This document shows, piece by piece, positions 17,548 through 26,051 of a DNA stretch of 55,616 bases (the first letter of the stretch is position 1; every line of letters starts with the position of its first letter). The stretch is from an uncultured Lachnospiraceae bacterium (lineage in GTDB: Bacteria > Bacillota > Clostridia > Lachnospirales > Lachnospiraceae), in contig CAMWXE010000029.1 of assembly GCA_947178145.1 (NCBI GenBank), positions 1 through 55,616 on the forward strand, in the 5' to 3' direction. A program made the position numbers and the translations under genes. The notes beneath the pieces were generated by a model. That model made no database searches. It was not told the origin of the DNA and saw nothing but the letters and a program-made list of their open reading frames with translations.

Positions 17548-18114
17548 TCAGCCGTCAAACACCGAACCGGTACCGCTGTGTGTCGAACCATCGTCCTCTG
17601 TATATGTAAACAGGAAACGGGGTTCCCGCTTCGCGCTGTGATAAAACTGCATCAAAATACCGACAGCATCTGTTTTTTTCTCTATTTCCAGACGATCCGC
17701 CAGTTCTTGCTGTGCCTCGGCCAAATCGAACTCACATTCCAGGGCATTGTCCGCATGCTCCTCAAATATCTCTTCTGCAAACTCACGGAGCTCCTCCTCA
17801 TCTTCATATGCGTCTTCCCAAAGATAGTCTGTCCAATAGGGACAATTTACCATAAGCGCAAAGAAAGACTTAAGGTCGTCTGCGATTCTCCCACATCTGC
17901 CTTCGCTTCCCCAATAGCCAACCGAGCCGTCTTCAAGCAAAATAAACTCGCTTCCATTGGCTTCTCTGGCAAATGTTTTCCCGGAAATATTGTAAGTTAC
18001 ATGCCCAAATTCGTCCTCGGGAACCTTAAATTCCGAGAAGATTTCCACGTCGCATACATCAATTAATAAGTCAGACAAGTCGCTGTCTTCACGTATTTTC
18101 CTTATAAAATCCAT
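17548..18114 (-). CDS. Hypothetical acidic protein, SUKH-like
   Basis: This 188-residue acidic cytoplasmic protein has a central stretch FILLEDGSVGYWGSEGRCGR followed by DDLKSFFALMV. That is the strand-plus-helix pattern of SMI1/KNR4 (SUKH) proteins, which often act as immunity proteins for toxins. The similarity is seen by eye only and the usual N-terminal SUKH helix is not obvious. The start at 18114 is preferred because AAGGA then has proper spacing; the alternative ATG at 18123 overlaps it. No toxin gene is adjacent. Confidence 0.65.
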   Translation of the reverse strand: MDFIRKIREDSDLSDLLIDVCDVEIFSEFKVPEDEFGHVTYNISGKTFAREANGSEFILLEDGSVGYWGSEGRCGRIADDLKSFFALMVNCPYWTDYLWEDAYEDEEELREFAEEIFEEHADNALECEFDLAEAQQELADRLEIEKKTDAVGILMQFYHSAKREPRFLFTYTEDDGSTHSGTGSVFDG

Positions 18115-18193
18115 AGTTGTCATCCTTTCTTTATTTACTCTCTCTTGTCTGTCAACATTATAGCACTACTTTACGAATACCACCATTCTACAT

Positions 18194-18222
18194 TTGACAT
18201 TTTGGCATTTTTTCGATATATT
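18194..18222 (+). promoter_or_regulatory. Sigma-A promoter of the HAD phosphatase gene
   Basis: TTGACA (18194-18199), a 17-bp spacer and TATATT (18217-18222), 50 bp before the start codon. Confidence 0.75.
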
Positions 18223-18271
18223 GAAATCTGGTCATACCAACGCAATGATGATTCATAAGGAGAGCCTGATT

Positions 18272-19069
18272 ATGTCAAGAAAAATCGCTTTTTTCGATAT
18301 CGACGGTACACTGACTTCGGAGGTGGATGGACGCGTGCCAGAAGACGCTGCTGCGGCGATTGCCAAAGCGCGCGCCAACGGAAATCTGATGTTTATCAAC
18401 ACGGGGAGATGTTTTCAAAATGTAGAATCCCGCTTTCGCGAGGTTGGATGGGACGGATATGTGTGTGGGTGCGGCACAAATATCTACTGTGACGGACAGG
18501 ATGTACTGCACGTTTCCCAGACGCATTCCACGACAATGCGCATTCTGGGCGCTGCGCGGCAGACCGGTGTGGACATCTTATTTGAATCGCGGATTCAGGT
18601 GGCTTTTGACTTATCCCGCCCCCTGCACCACCCGGACGCAATCCGCCAGTACCAGGCCTTTGCCAACCGCCGGTACGATATGCCGGAGGATCTGGAAAAT
18701 CCGAACTTTTTCTCTGACAAGTTTGTCATCTGGTATCAGGAGGAGGCACAATTAAACGCCTTCCGGCAGGTTAGCGACCGTTGGTTTGAATGCATTGACA
18801 GAGGAGGGACTTTCCGGGAGTTTGTTCCACATGGCTACTCCAAGGCGTCAGGTATTCAGTATGTGCTGAACCATTATGGACTTACTATAACAGATGCTTA
18901 CGCTTTCGGCGACAGCAACAACGATCTGTCCATGCTCTCCTATGTTCCCCACAGTGTCGCGATGGGAAACGCGTCGCCTGAAAGCCTTTTTGAACAGGTG
19001 GAGTATGTGACGGCAAAATCAAGCTGCGGCGGTATCCGGCAGGCATTGGAACACTATTGTTTTCTATGA
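18272..19069 (+). CDS. HAD-superfamily hydrolase, Cof type
   Basis: This 265-residue protein is a Cof-type (class IIB) HAD phosphatase. Motif I is FFDIDGT at residues 7-13, a threonine/serine motif lies in INTGR near 43, and motif IV is AFGDSNNDLSML near 213-224. The cap between residues 85 and 190 sets specificity, and relatives dephosphorylate sugar phosphates, FMN or similar metabolites. The ATG at 18272 is preceded by AAGGAGA, and the frame upstream of it contains the promoter, so the longer reading is wrong. Single gene with its own promoter. Confidence 0.9.
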   Translation: MSRKIAFFDIDGTLTSEVDGRVPEDAAAAIAKARANGNLMFINTGRCFQNVESRFREVGWDGYVCGCGTNIYCDGQDVLHVSQTHSTTMRILGAARQTGVDILFESRIQVAFDLSRPLHHPDAIRQYQAFANRRYDMPEDLENPNFFSDKFVIWYQEEAQLNAFRQVSDRWFECIDRGGTFREFVPHGYSKASGIQYVLNHYGLTITDAYAFGDSNNDLSMLSYVPHSVAMGNASPESLFEQVEYVTAKSSCGGIRQALEHYCFL

Positions 19070-19092
19070 GCAGTCCTTTTATGCTCCGGGAC

Positions 19093-20160
19093 TTATACCT
19101 TTCGCGCCCTGATGACAAATACTGTGGGAAGCATCAGAGCCTTTTTGCCAAAATCGCTGCCTGATGCCACTGCCTTGTCCCTGTCGATTTCCTCAACGAG
19201 TTTTTCTACGACGAAACCGCTATCCGCCAGGGCATTGACATAAGTGCTCATCATACGGTTGCACAGCATGATTTCCCTGCCGCCTATATTGGCACAATAC
19301 CATTTCTCATTGAAATAAGAATTGTCAAAAACCAGTCTTCCCTTCTCAATCGAAACACATTTATGAATTGGGTGGGACCATCCGAAAACGAATATGCCAC
19401 CCTTTTTCAAATAGGAATGGATGCGCCCGAACGTTTTGTTCAGATCCGTTGTCCAACCAATACCATAAACGGAATAGACGAGATCAAAATAGTTGACGGG
19501 CAGTCCGCATTCCTCCTCCATAGGCGAGCACACAAGCTTCGCCATGATTCTCTGTGAACCCATATATTCCTGTGCGCGCCCGATCTGATCCTCAGATATA
19601 TCTAATCCATATAAATCAGCAGCGCCTAAGTCTGCGGCATATTTCAATGAATGGCCGCTCCCGCATCCAATTTCGAGTACACTCTTATCTGTCAGATCTC
19701 CGAGCAACTTCAGCTTATCTTCTGACGGAAAGAAATTGCCCCAGCTTGGCAGGGCTGTTGCGCCTAACAATTCGTTACCGGCCGTGCTCCAGAACGCGGT
19801 ATTTGTCCTGTGCACCTCGCATTTGTCCATCTCGATATTCTCCACAGTCCCTAAAACGTTACCGCCGACAATGTTCTTTTTCAACTTTTCTGCTTCCTCC
19901 ACAAGGTTCATCATATTTTCCTCTGCTTTCTTTTTATAATCTGTGTCAGTCAGCCTTTCTCCGGAAAACAACTCGTTCAGATCGATATGGAGAATGTTGC
20001 AGACAGACTGCATATGCGACAGCTCCGGCATTCCATTGCCACATTCCCACTTGCTGACAGTTTTGTCACTGACGCCGAGAAGCTCTGCAAATTCACGCTG
20101 CGTCAAATGCTGCTGCTTTCTCATCGCAGCGATAAATCTGCCTATTTTAACCTGATTCAT
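19093..20160 (-). CDS. XRE-family regulator fused to a class I SAM methyltransferase
   Basis: This 355-residue protein has an N-terminal helix-turn-helix (residues 7-60: LTQREFAELLGVSDKTVSKW) and a C-terminal methyltransferase of UbiE/SmtA type with motif I VLEIGCGSGH at residues 161-170 and GLDISEDQI after it. This fusion occurs in Clostridia; the regulator part would bind DNA and the methyltransferase part a small molecule or a resistance target. The start at 20160 follows AAAGGTGG. The 190-bp upstream gap has a short palindrome, CGTATT/AATACG near 20250-20266, a possible own operator. No substrate can be named. Confidence 0.85.
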   Translation of the reverse strand: MNQVKIGRFIAAMRKQQHLTQREFAELLGVSDKTVSKWECGNGMPELSHMQSVCNILHIDLNELFSGERLTDTDYKKKAEENMMNLVEEAEKLKKNIVGGNVLGTVENIEMDKCEVHRTNTAFWSTAGNELLGATALPSWGNFFPSEDKLKLLGDLTDKSVLEIGCGSGHSLKYAADLGAADLYGLDISEDQIGRAQEYMGSQRIMAKLVCSPMEEECGLPVNYFDLVYSVYGIGWTTDLNKTFGRIHSYLKKGGIFVFGWSHPIHKCVSIEKGRLVFDNSYFNEKWYCANIGGREIMLCNRMMSTYVNALADSGFVVEKLVEEIDRDKAVASGSDFGKKALMLPTVFVIRARKV

Positions 20161-20407
20161 ACAGCACCACCTTTCCCTGATGATAGTGTAAAATAGAAAG
20201 ACGAAAAATAACACCTACGAAACGTAGAGTTCTGCGAAATAATACTTTTCGTATTGTATTAATACGGATTGCTATTCATACAAAAAGAATTATCCCAAAA
20301 CCGATTCGATTTTAAAAGATAATTCCCTGTAAACGATCTGTATTGCATTTTCTAAAATGAAATTATTTTTTTCTCCTGCTGCCATAAAGTTGGAGAATCC
20401 ACGGCTT

Positions 20408-20944
20408 TCAGGTATCTGCTGCGATATGATAGCACTTGTCTGTATAGTCCCTGAAGGAATCTATATCGCTCAGTAAACTGCTTTTTAGCTCATCAGCTGT
20501 GCGGACTGCGAGATCGAATTGTTCCTGCGTAATATCGCCCCCACGAAGCGCTTCCTCCAGCTCGTCCATATCGTCCACTTTGATTTCCCCATTTGGAAAG
20601 ACGATAAGATCCAAATACAAATCATCAAAATAAGGTATCCCATCTGTGTCAATTCCCTGCGCTGCGATCATGTCGATGTACCATACCAGTATGTCGTTTT
20701 TCTCATTCATCATGGCAGTGATACAATAATATCCATCCTGCGGCAGAATGGACAGCCACTTGAGACCATGATCACAGACCGCAAACTCGTTCCCGTGGAA
20801 TGTCCACTTCTGTGCCTCGGTTACTTCCTTGATCTCGAGCAGTCCGATATAGCCTCTGTAAAAATCTGTGCACACTTGTCTGCCGGTTAGTTCTTTTGAT
20901 GTGATACATTTCCATTCATCATATGACAGTCTGCTTCTCTTCAT
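20408..20944 (-). CDS. DUF402 domain-containing protein
   Basis: This 178-residue protein matches DUF402 (PF04167), whose members hydrolyse nucleoside tri- or diphosphates or similar phosphoesters. Visible are WLSILPQDGYYCITAMMNEK, then ILVWYIDM, and PYFDDLYLDLIVFPNGEI, where the acidic residues bind metal in characterised members, and a C-terminal LRGGDITQEQFDLAVRTADE helix. AGGAG lies before the ATG. The 3' end of the CRISPR array lies directly upstream, 80 bp away. The true substrate is unknown. Confidence 0.85.
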   Translation of the reverse strand: MKRSRLSYDEWKCITSKELTGRQVCTDFYRGYIGLLEIKEVTEAQKWTFHGNEFAVCDHGLKWLSILPQDGYYCITAMMNEKNDILVWYIDMIAAQGIDTDGIPYFDDLYLDLIVFPNGEIKVDDMDELEEALRGGDITQEQFDLAVRTADELKSSLLSDIDSFRDYTDKCYHIAADT

Positions 20945-21025
20945 AGTATTTCACTCCTTGAATCGTGTGTTGTCCGATAGGGTATTCAGACATTTTTGTT
21001 TTGTGGATCAGGCTTGGAATGTACT

Positions 21026-21657
21026 GGTAAAATTCCCTTACGCGGATGCTCTTCATTTCTACTATATTCGTGCTACTTTGTGCTGCTATTGATATGCGGT
21101 GTCAATTCCCTTAATCGGGTACTCTTCATTTCTACGCACGTAAGCAGCAACAGCAGCAAGCGAAATGGGATGTGTCAATTCCCTTAATCGGGTACTCTTC
21201 ATTTCTACTGAGCATACAGACATCTATAATGGGCAGTTCTGGTCTGTGTCAATTCCCTTAATCGGGTACTCTTCATTTCTACGGCAAAAACAGTAAAGAT
21301 GTGCGATATGAATGCAAAAATGTGTCAATTCCCTTAATCGGGTACTCTTCATTTCTACACAGGTATCTTTTTGGGAAAACCAAGGGAAGAATTGTGTCAA
21401 TTCCCTTAATCGGGTACTCTTCATTTCTACAAAATGTAGCTTATAGCTAAATATATTAAGCGGAGGGGGGGTCAATTCCCTTAATCGGGTACTCTTCATT
21501 TCTACAAAAGACCAAGGCGGAGCGTCAGGACTACTACTTGTTTTGTGTCAATTCCCTTAATCGGGTACTCTTCATTTCTACATCAAGAAACCAAACAACA
21601 AGGAGGCAATTATGATAGATGTGTCAATTCCCTTAATCGGGTACTCTTCATTTCTAC
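21026..21657 (-). CRISPR. CRISPR array without cas genes: 8 good repeats, 1 degenerate
   Basis: A 37-bp repeat begins GTGTCAATTCCC on the plus strand and ends TTTCTAC. Starts: 21026 (degenerate), 21099, 21172, 21246, 21322, 21394, 21469 (one changed base), 21545, 21621. Spacers are 35-39 bp. The degenerate repeat at the left and the reverse-strand repeat ending GGGAATTGACAC, like the common ATTGAAAC tag, indicate transcription on the minus strand with the leader to the right of 21657. No cas gene occurs in the window. The type cannot be fixed; the 3' tag suggests type I or III. The spacer at 21582-21620 contains AAGGAGG followed by ATG, as expected for DNA taken from a gene start. Confidence 0.95.
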
Positions 21658-21885
21658 GGTATCCTCCCACAAGCCGCTAATATCAAGGCTTTCAGGACTC
21701 ATTTTTGCAGGTAATTATCTGAATATTCTGACATTAGCGTTTTTTAGACTATTTTTTTGTCTTTTCAAAAATTGTACTAAAAGCAATACAATTAAAACTT
21801 TTGTTATATCCATATTAACATATCCTATCCCCTCTCTTCAAGCTTTATCTTCACACTGAATCACTGAATTTTTATTGAACTACAG
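21658..21885 (-). promoter_or_regulatory. Probable CRISPR leader region
   Basis: AT-rich DNA directly right of the last intact repeat, the expected leader side for a minus-strand array. It contains long A/T runs (for example 21750-21800) and no open gene. No exact promoter can be assigned. Confidence 0.45.
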
Positions 21886-22071
21886 GACATACCGAACATC
21901 AAACACTTCGCAACACTGAAACAAATCCATGGATAGCTTGAAGCGTGCAATTTCATCACTGAGCCGGATTGCCGGGACGGGGAGAGGACGCTGTTGGAGC
22001 GAATGAAAGAACTCTGCAAAGAGCGCAATAATCTGTATGAAAAGCAGATCGACTTGAATGAGCAGAAATAG
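21886..22071 (+). pseudogene. Fragment of a regulator-like gene with an internal stop
   Basis: One frame reads DIPNIKHFATLKQIHG, then a TAG, then LEACNFITEPDCRDGERTLL and a helical ERMKELCKERNNLYEKQIDL ending at 22071. The C-terminal helix looks like the coiled dimerisation tail of a small transcription regulator (MerR-like), but this is a guess. There is no start codon and no intact domain, so it is a decayed fragment. Confidence 0.4.
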
Positions 22072-22100
22072 AATATTGGGAAGTTGTTGGAACAATAAGA

Positions 22101-22133
22101 ACTATGGAGCATGGCGGTTGCATGCCCCATAGT
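22101..22133. terminator. Hairpin after the gene fragment
   Basis: ACTATGG...CATG pairs with CATG...CCATAGT across a 7-base loop. Only a short T-rich tail follows. It may serve the convergent SDR gene or be left from the decayed gene. Confidence 0.45.
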
Positions 22134-22204
22134 TTATAGCAGTAAATAGAGAATGGATAAGATACAATCAGATGCATGAATGCCACATTTGAAGGGAGAG
22201 CATA

Positions 22205-22948
22205 CTATACTCTCGACGCCCCGTCTACAGACAGAATCTCTCCGGTAACATAGCTTGCCATGTCGCTGGCCAGATACAGGAATGCATTGGCCACTTCCTC
22301 CGGTTCACCGGCTCTTCCCAACGGGATTCTTGCAGAGATTGCCTTGACCGTCGCTTCCGGCAATGCTGCCACCATATCCGTTCTGGTCACTCCCGGCGCC
22401 ACTGCGTTGACGCGGATATTGTCTTTTCCCAGCTCTCTTGCAAGAGAAATGGTGATCCCGTTAACCGCAAACTTGCTGGCAGGATATCCAATTCCCGCGG
22501 GTTGTCCCGAAATACTTACCATAGAACTAGTGTTGATGATGCAGCCGCCGCCCTGTTCCTTCATAATCCTTGCTGCAGGTAAAATTGCATAAAATACTGC
22601 CTTTACATTCAAGTCGATCACCTTGTCAAACTCTTCCGCTGTGTAGTCGTAAAGCGGGGTGTTTTGAGAGATTCCGGCATTATTGACCAGAATGTCAATT
22701 CTGCCAAATTTTTCTTTTACCGCTAAAATTGCCTTCTCAACTTCTGCGGCATCTGTGAGTTTGGGAAATTTTCCATCCACCTCCCAGCTGCTGTTTTCTT
22801 CTTTTAATTTCTGCAGTGCGTGATCAACGGACTCCTGACGGGAGCCGAACAGCACAACCTTTGCGCCATTGGCGAGGTATTTTCTGACGATCTCAAAACC
22901 GATTCCTCTCGTACCGCCTGTTACAATCGCTACTTTTCCTCTTAACAT
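22205..22948 (-). CDS. Short-chain dehydrogenase/reductase (SDR)
   Basis: This 247-residue protein is a classical SDR of typical length. It has the NAD(P) motif TGGTRGIG (residues 10-17), NNAG (near 90), a catalytic serine in NTSSMVSISG and the YPASK tetrad near residue 155. The C-terminus has ASYVTGEILSVDGA, as in FabG- and gluconate-dehydrogenase-like SDRs. The start at 22948 follows AAAGGA; the longer frame adds 25 unrelated residues. The gene stands alone. The sequence does not tell FabG from sugar or steroid dehydrogenases. Confidence 0.92.
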   Translation of the reverse strand: MLRGKVAIVTGGTRGIGFEIVRKYLANGAKVVLFGSRQESVDHALQKLKEENSSWEVDGKFPKLTDAAEVEKAILAVKEKFGRIDILVNNAGISQNTPLYDYTAEEFDKVIDLNVKAVFYAILPAARIMKEQGGGCIINTSSMVSISGQPAGIGYPASKFAVNGITISLARELGKDNIRVNAVAPGVTRTDMVAALPEATVKAISARIPLGRAGEPEEVANAFLYLASDMASYVTGEILSVDGASRV

Positions 22949-23148
22949 AATCGTTTGTTCCTTTCTTTTATAATGCTTTGTTACAGTAAGAGCATACCCA
23001 TTCCGGTGCGTTTCAAGTCTCACAACATTGTATCATAAAATATGCAGTCCTTCAACAAAGCAGAAACATTTCGATCCAATCATCTGCGTTTGCAGTTTAC
23101 ACACCGCAATAATTGAGACAGTTGCGCCATTCCTTATCATTTGTTGTA

Positions 23149-25764
23149 CTATGCATTATTAGTTCTACATATAATATCCTCACTGGTAAAAAAATCTACG
23201 CAGAGCCGGTCAAGGTTATGATCAATATACAAATAGTAATCGGGAACCGTGTTATCTTCGTTATAGATGTAGTAATAATCTACACTTCCATGCGTAATAT
23301 AACCATGTTCGAAAACAACGCGCTCCTGCGTATCATAATCCCCCTGCACTGTGGAATTGTAAGTATCATGCACACCGTAATGACGGCCGTAACTGCGATG
23401 TTTTAATGATCTATTTTCACGGTATTCCCAGTCAATTTTCACAATATCTGAGATGGTGTCCTCCGGGTCCATGTAGCTTACCCAACCCTGTGCCAGAAAA
23501 TGCTGAGGCTTTCCGTCATCCGTATATTGGATTTGTTCCTGGTAATATTCAATCTCTGCGTCCTGTGCGGGATCATATCCATCCGGTGATACCACCACAT
23601 AGGGATCAGCGCCTGCCCGCTCCGTTAATAATGTAAAAAAATCGTCACTCCGCTGCAGCGTATTGGCTCTGTCAAACAAAAATCCCTCCGGTGTATGAAA
23701 TGAATCCTGCGACGGATAATAGCAGACACCGCCTCCTGTGCCATCAGATTCATCGTAATAAAGCACCAGCTGCAATTCACCGTTGTCTTCATCAAAATAT
23801 TCATAAAGCGGAGCTTTGTCTGCGAATCCAGCATCCTCCAGAAACGCTTCCACGCTTTCATAGCCAACCAGATTTGCACCATTTTGGTTATCCGTGACAT
23901 AAAAGCTGTCGGATTCCGTCTGTATTTCATCCGACTCAATGAATTCCTGCAAAACAGTGCTCAACTGCTCCTGAGATTCCTCCTGCGACATCAGATGATC
24001 CAGATAGTCCCAGTGACTCTCTCCACTGAACTGTATGCGGTAAAAACCCCGCCCGCTCTCTACCAATTCCCACTCGTTTGTCTCTCCCAGCCGATAGGTA
24101 TTATAATGAAAATCGATCATCTGGAATTCTAAATCGACCTCTGCCATGTTAATGTTTAATTCCCCATTGTCACGCAGAATGTACTGTATGGTATCATACG
24201 CTGTCGGATCGAATGAAGCCGGAACTGCAGCGATCGCCTCCACTTCCTCCCGCGTCGCTTCACGCGCCGGCACTTCCTCCCATTGCCCATGATCAAACGC
24301 AAACACATAAGGCTTCCAAGTATGTCCAAACAAGAGATACTCGCCGTCCTCTGACAGAACCATATACAGCGACATATCATAGGTATCCTTTGTGATGACA
24401 ACCTGTCCTTCTCCATTGATACGCTTGACGCAATCCGCATTGGAATAATTGACACACTCGTTATCCTGCACAGAAAGAACCTCCGTGGTCCACGGCAGTC
24501 CGATATCGTGATCCAGAAACAGATATACCCTGCCATCCTGTCGCATATACTGCGAATGTGCCGAGAATGTGCGGTGCATTACGCTTGTCACACGATAACT
24601 GCTGTCCACCAGCCAAAGCGTACCTGTTATCATATCCGAATCCGGCCGTCCCCATGAATCCAGCCATTTTCCTGTAATAACATAAGCTTCGCTCTCCCCA
24701 TCCCCATCATAATCTGCAATATACGTATGCGTCACATTTTCGGACTGATCATAATCCTCCGTTTCCTTCACCGCCTGCACAAACTGATTTTCGGATAATG
24801 ACGGTCCGATATTGCCATACAGCCTGCCCGCTGCATCCGGTATTACATCATGGCAGGAAAGAAAATCTATAAAGAGCTGGCTGCAATTGGTTTCAATGAG
24901 CAGATAATAGTCAGGCATCGTGTTGTCCCCGCTATAAATATAGTAGCGTTCCATATACCCAGCCATGGTATAACTCCATTCATAAACAATGCGTCCCTGC
25001 GAGTCATAATGCCCCGTCATAATCGAATTGTACGAGCCACGCACAGAGGCATTGCGACTGTAATAGCGCCGTTTCAGTGACTCATCCTCACGGTATTCCC
25101 AGTTAATTTCCACAATATCCACAATGTCATCCGACTCTATATAAGGAAGTCTCCCCCGCGCCAGATAGTGCTGTGGCTTTCCACTATCCGTGAATTCGAT
25201 CTGTTCCTGATAATGCTCAATATCTGTATCCTGCGCAGAATCATACCCATCGGCAGATACTGCTGCAAAGGGATCTGCACCTGCACGATCTGCCAACTCG
25301 GGATATTCTGCAAGTGGTTTGTCCGCGCCGTTAAACAGAAAGAAATCTGGTGTTCTATCCCGATCCCCGGGTAGCAAATAGTACATTCCGCCGCCCATAC
25401 CATTCGATTCATCATAATAAAGCTCCAGCTGCAGTTCGCCGCTGTCCTCATCATAGTATTGATAAAACGGCGTTTTGCCTGCAAAGCCAGCATCTTCCAG
25501 AAACGCTTCCACACTTTCATACCCGGTCAGCTCAACGCCGTATCCCTCGTCCGGGATAAAAAAGCGTTCCTTTTTTGTCTGTACAGTTTCCAAAACAGCA
25601 CTTCTGCGAAAATCAGCCCGCAGAAGCTGCTTTGGTTCCTTCTGTCCTGCCGCCTGTGCGGGACTATTGGCAGTTTCCTGGTATTTCGCGCTGTTTCCGC
25701 ATCCCGTCTGCAGCAGAAAGACACATAACATGATAAAACAGCGTTTTAAATTCGTTTTACGCAT
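23149..25764 (-). CDS. Large lipoprotein with an internal domain duplication
   Basis: This 871-residue protein has a lipoprotein signal peptide (MRKTNLKRCFIMLCVFLLQTGC, lipobox LQTGC) and is otherwise extracellular. Residues of about 65-310 and 630-865 are copies of one domain: GYESVEAFLEDAGFAGKTPF versus GYESVEAFLEDAGFADKAPL, each followed by a DEDxGELQL, ADPxxxVSxDGYD, YYQEQI and IYxxDNTxPDYYL pattern. The linker (about 320-620) holds an FG-GAP-like DYDGDGESEAYVITG segment. No function is known to me. The gene stands alone, with a short gap to the SDR and a longer one to the symporter. Confidence 0.8.
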   Translation of the reverse strand: MRKTNLKRCFIMLCVFLLQTGCGNSAKYQETANSPAQAAGQKEPKQLLRADFRRSAVLETVQTKKERFFIPDEGYGVELTGYESVEAFLEDAGFAGKTPFYQYYDEDSGELQLELYYDESNGMGGGMYYLLPGDRDRTPDFFLFNGADKPLAEYPELADRAGADPFAAVSADGYDSAQDTDIEHYQEQIEFTDSGKPQHYLARGRLPYIESDDIVDIVEINWEYREDESLKRRYYSRNASVRGSYNSIMTGHYDSQGRIVYEWSYTMAGYMERYYIYSGDNTMPDYYLLIETNCSQLFIDFLSCHDVIPDAAGRLYGNIGPSLSENQFVQAVKETEDYDQSENVTHTYIADYDGDGESEAYVITGKWLDSWGRPDSDMITGTLWLVDSSYRVTSVMHRTFSAHSQYMRQDGRVYLFLDHDIGLPWTTEVLSVQDNECVNYSNADCVKRINGEGQVVITKDTYDMSLYMVLSEDGEYLLFGHTWKPYVFAFDHGQWEEVPAREATREEVEAIAAVPASFDPTAYDTIQYILRDNGELNINMAEVDLEFQMIDFHYNTYRLGETNEWELVESGRGFYRIQFSGESHWDYLDHLMSQEESQEQLSTVLQEFIESDEIQTESDSFYVTDNQNGANLVGYESVEAFLEDAGFADKAPLYEYFDEDNGELQLVLYYDESDGTGGGVCYYPSQDSFHTPEGFLFDRANTLQRSDDFFTLLTERAGADPYVVVSPDGYDPAQDAEIEYYQEQIQYTDDGKPQHFLAQGWVSYMDPEDTISDIVKIDWEYRENRSLKHRSYGRHYGVHDTYNSTVQGDYDTQERVVFEHGYITHGSVDYYYIYNEDNTVPDYYLYIDHNLDRLCVDFFTSEDIICRTNNA

Positions 25765-25936
25765 CCTGTTTCAACTCCTTGCATATCACACATATATCTC
25801 AAATGAAAGACACTGTCCCAGGACAATATCCTTTCCATTGAATCGCTTCAATGAATCGCTCCAAACACTATTATAAACGCCAAATGCATCAAATCTGTAT
25901 CATTTTTCTACATAATATCGTCTTTTCATAAACTTA

Positions 25937-25966
25937 TTGACACCACTCCCCATAGTGCGATATAAT
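25937..25966 (+). promoter_or_regulatory. Sigma-A promoter of the SSS symporter
   Basis: Perfect TTGACA (25937-25942), an 18-bp spacer and perfect TATAAT (25961-25966). A TTTATTAC/GTAATAAA inverted repeat lies in the leader. Confidence 0.8.
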
Positions 25967-26051
25967 GGACTCACTTTATTACTTAAAAGCGTTGAAGTCC
26001 TAAAGCGCCTGATGTAATAAAATATTTTCACTTAGGGAGGGGCATCCTATT

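Noticed and set aside
20962..20999. Possible second degenerate CRISPR repeat left of 21026
   Set aside because: GGGTATTC and CATTT match loosely, but the spacing to the next repeat (64 bp) is shorter than the 72-76 bp of the array and most bases differ.
21224..21499. Open frame of 91 codons with repeats of one peptide, minus strand
   Set aside because: It is only the CRISPR repeats and spacers read through; the repeated peptide is the repeat itself.
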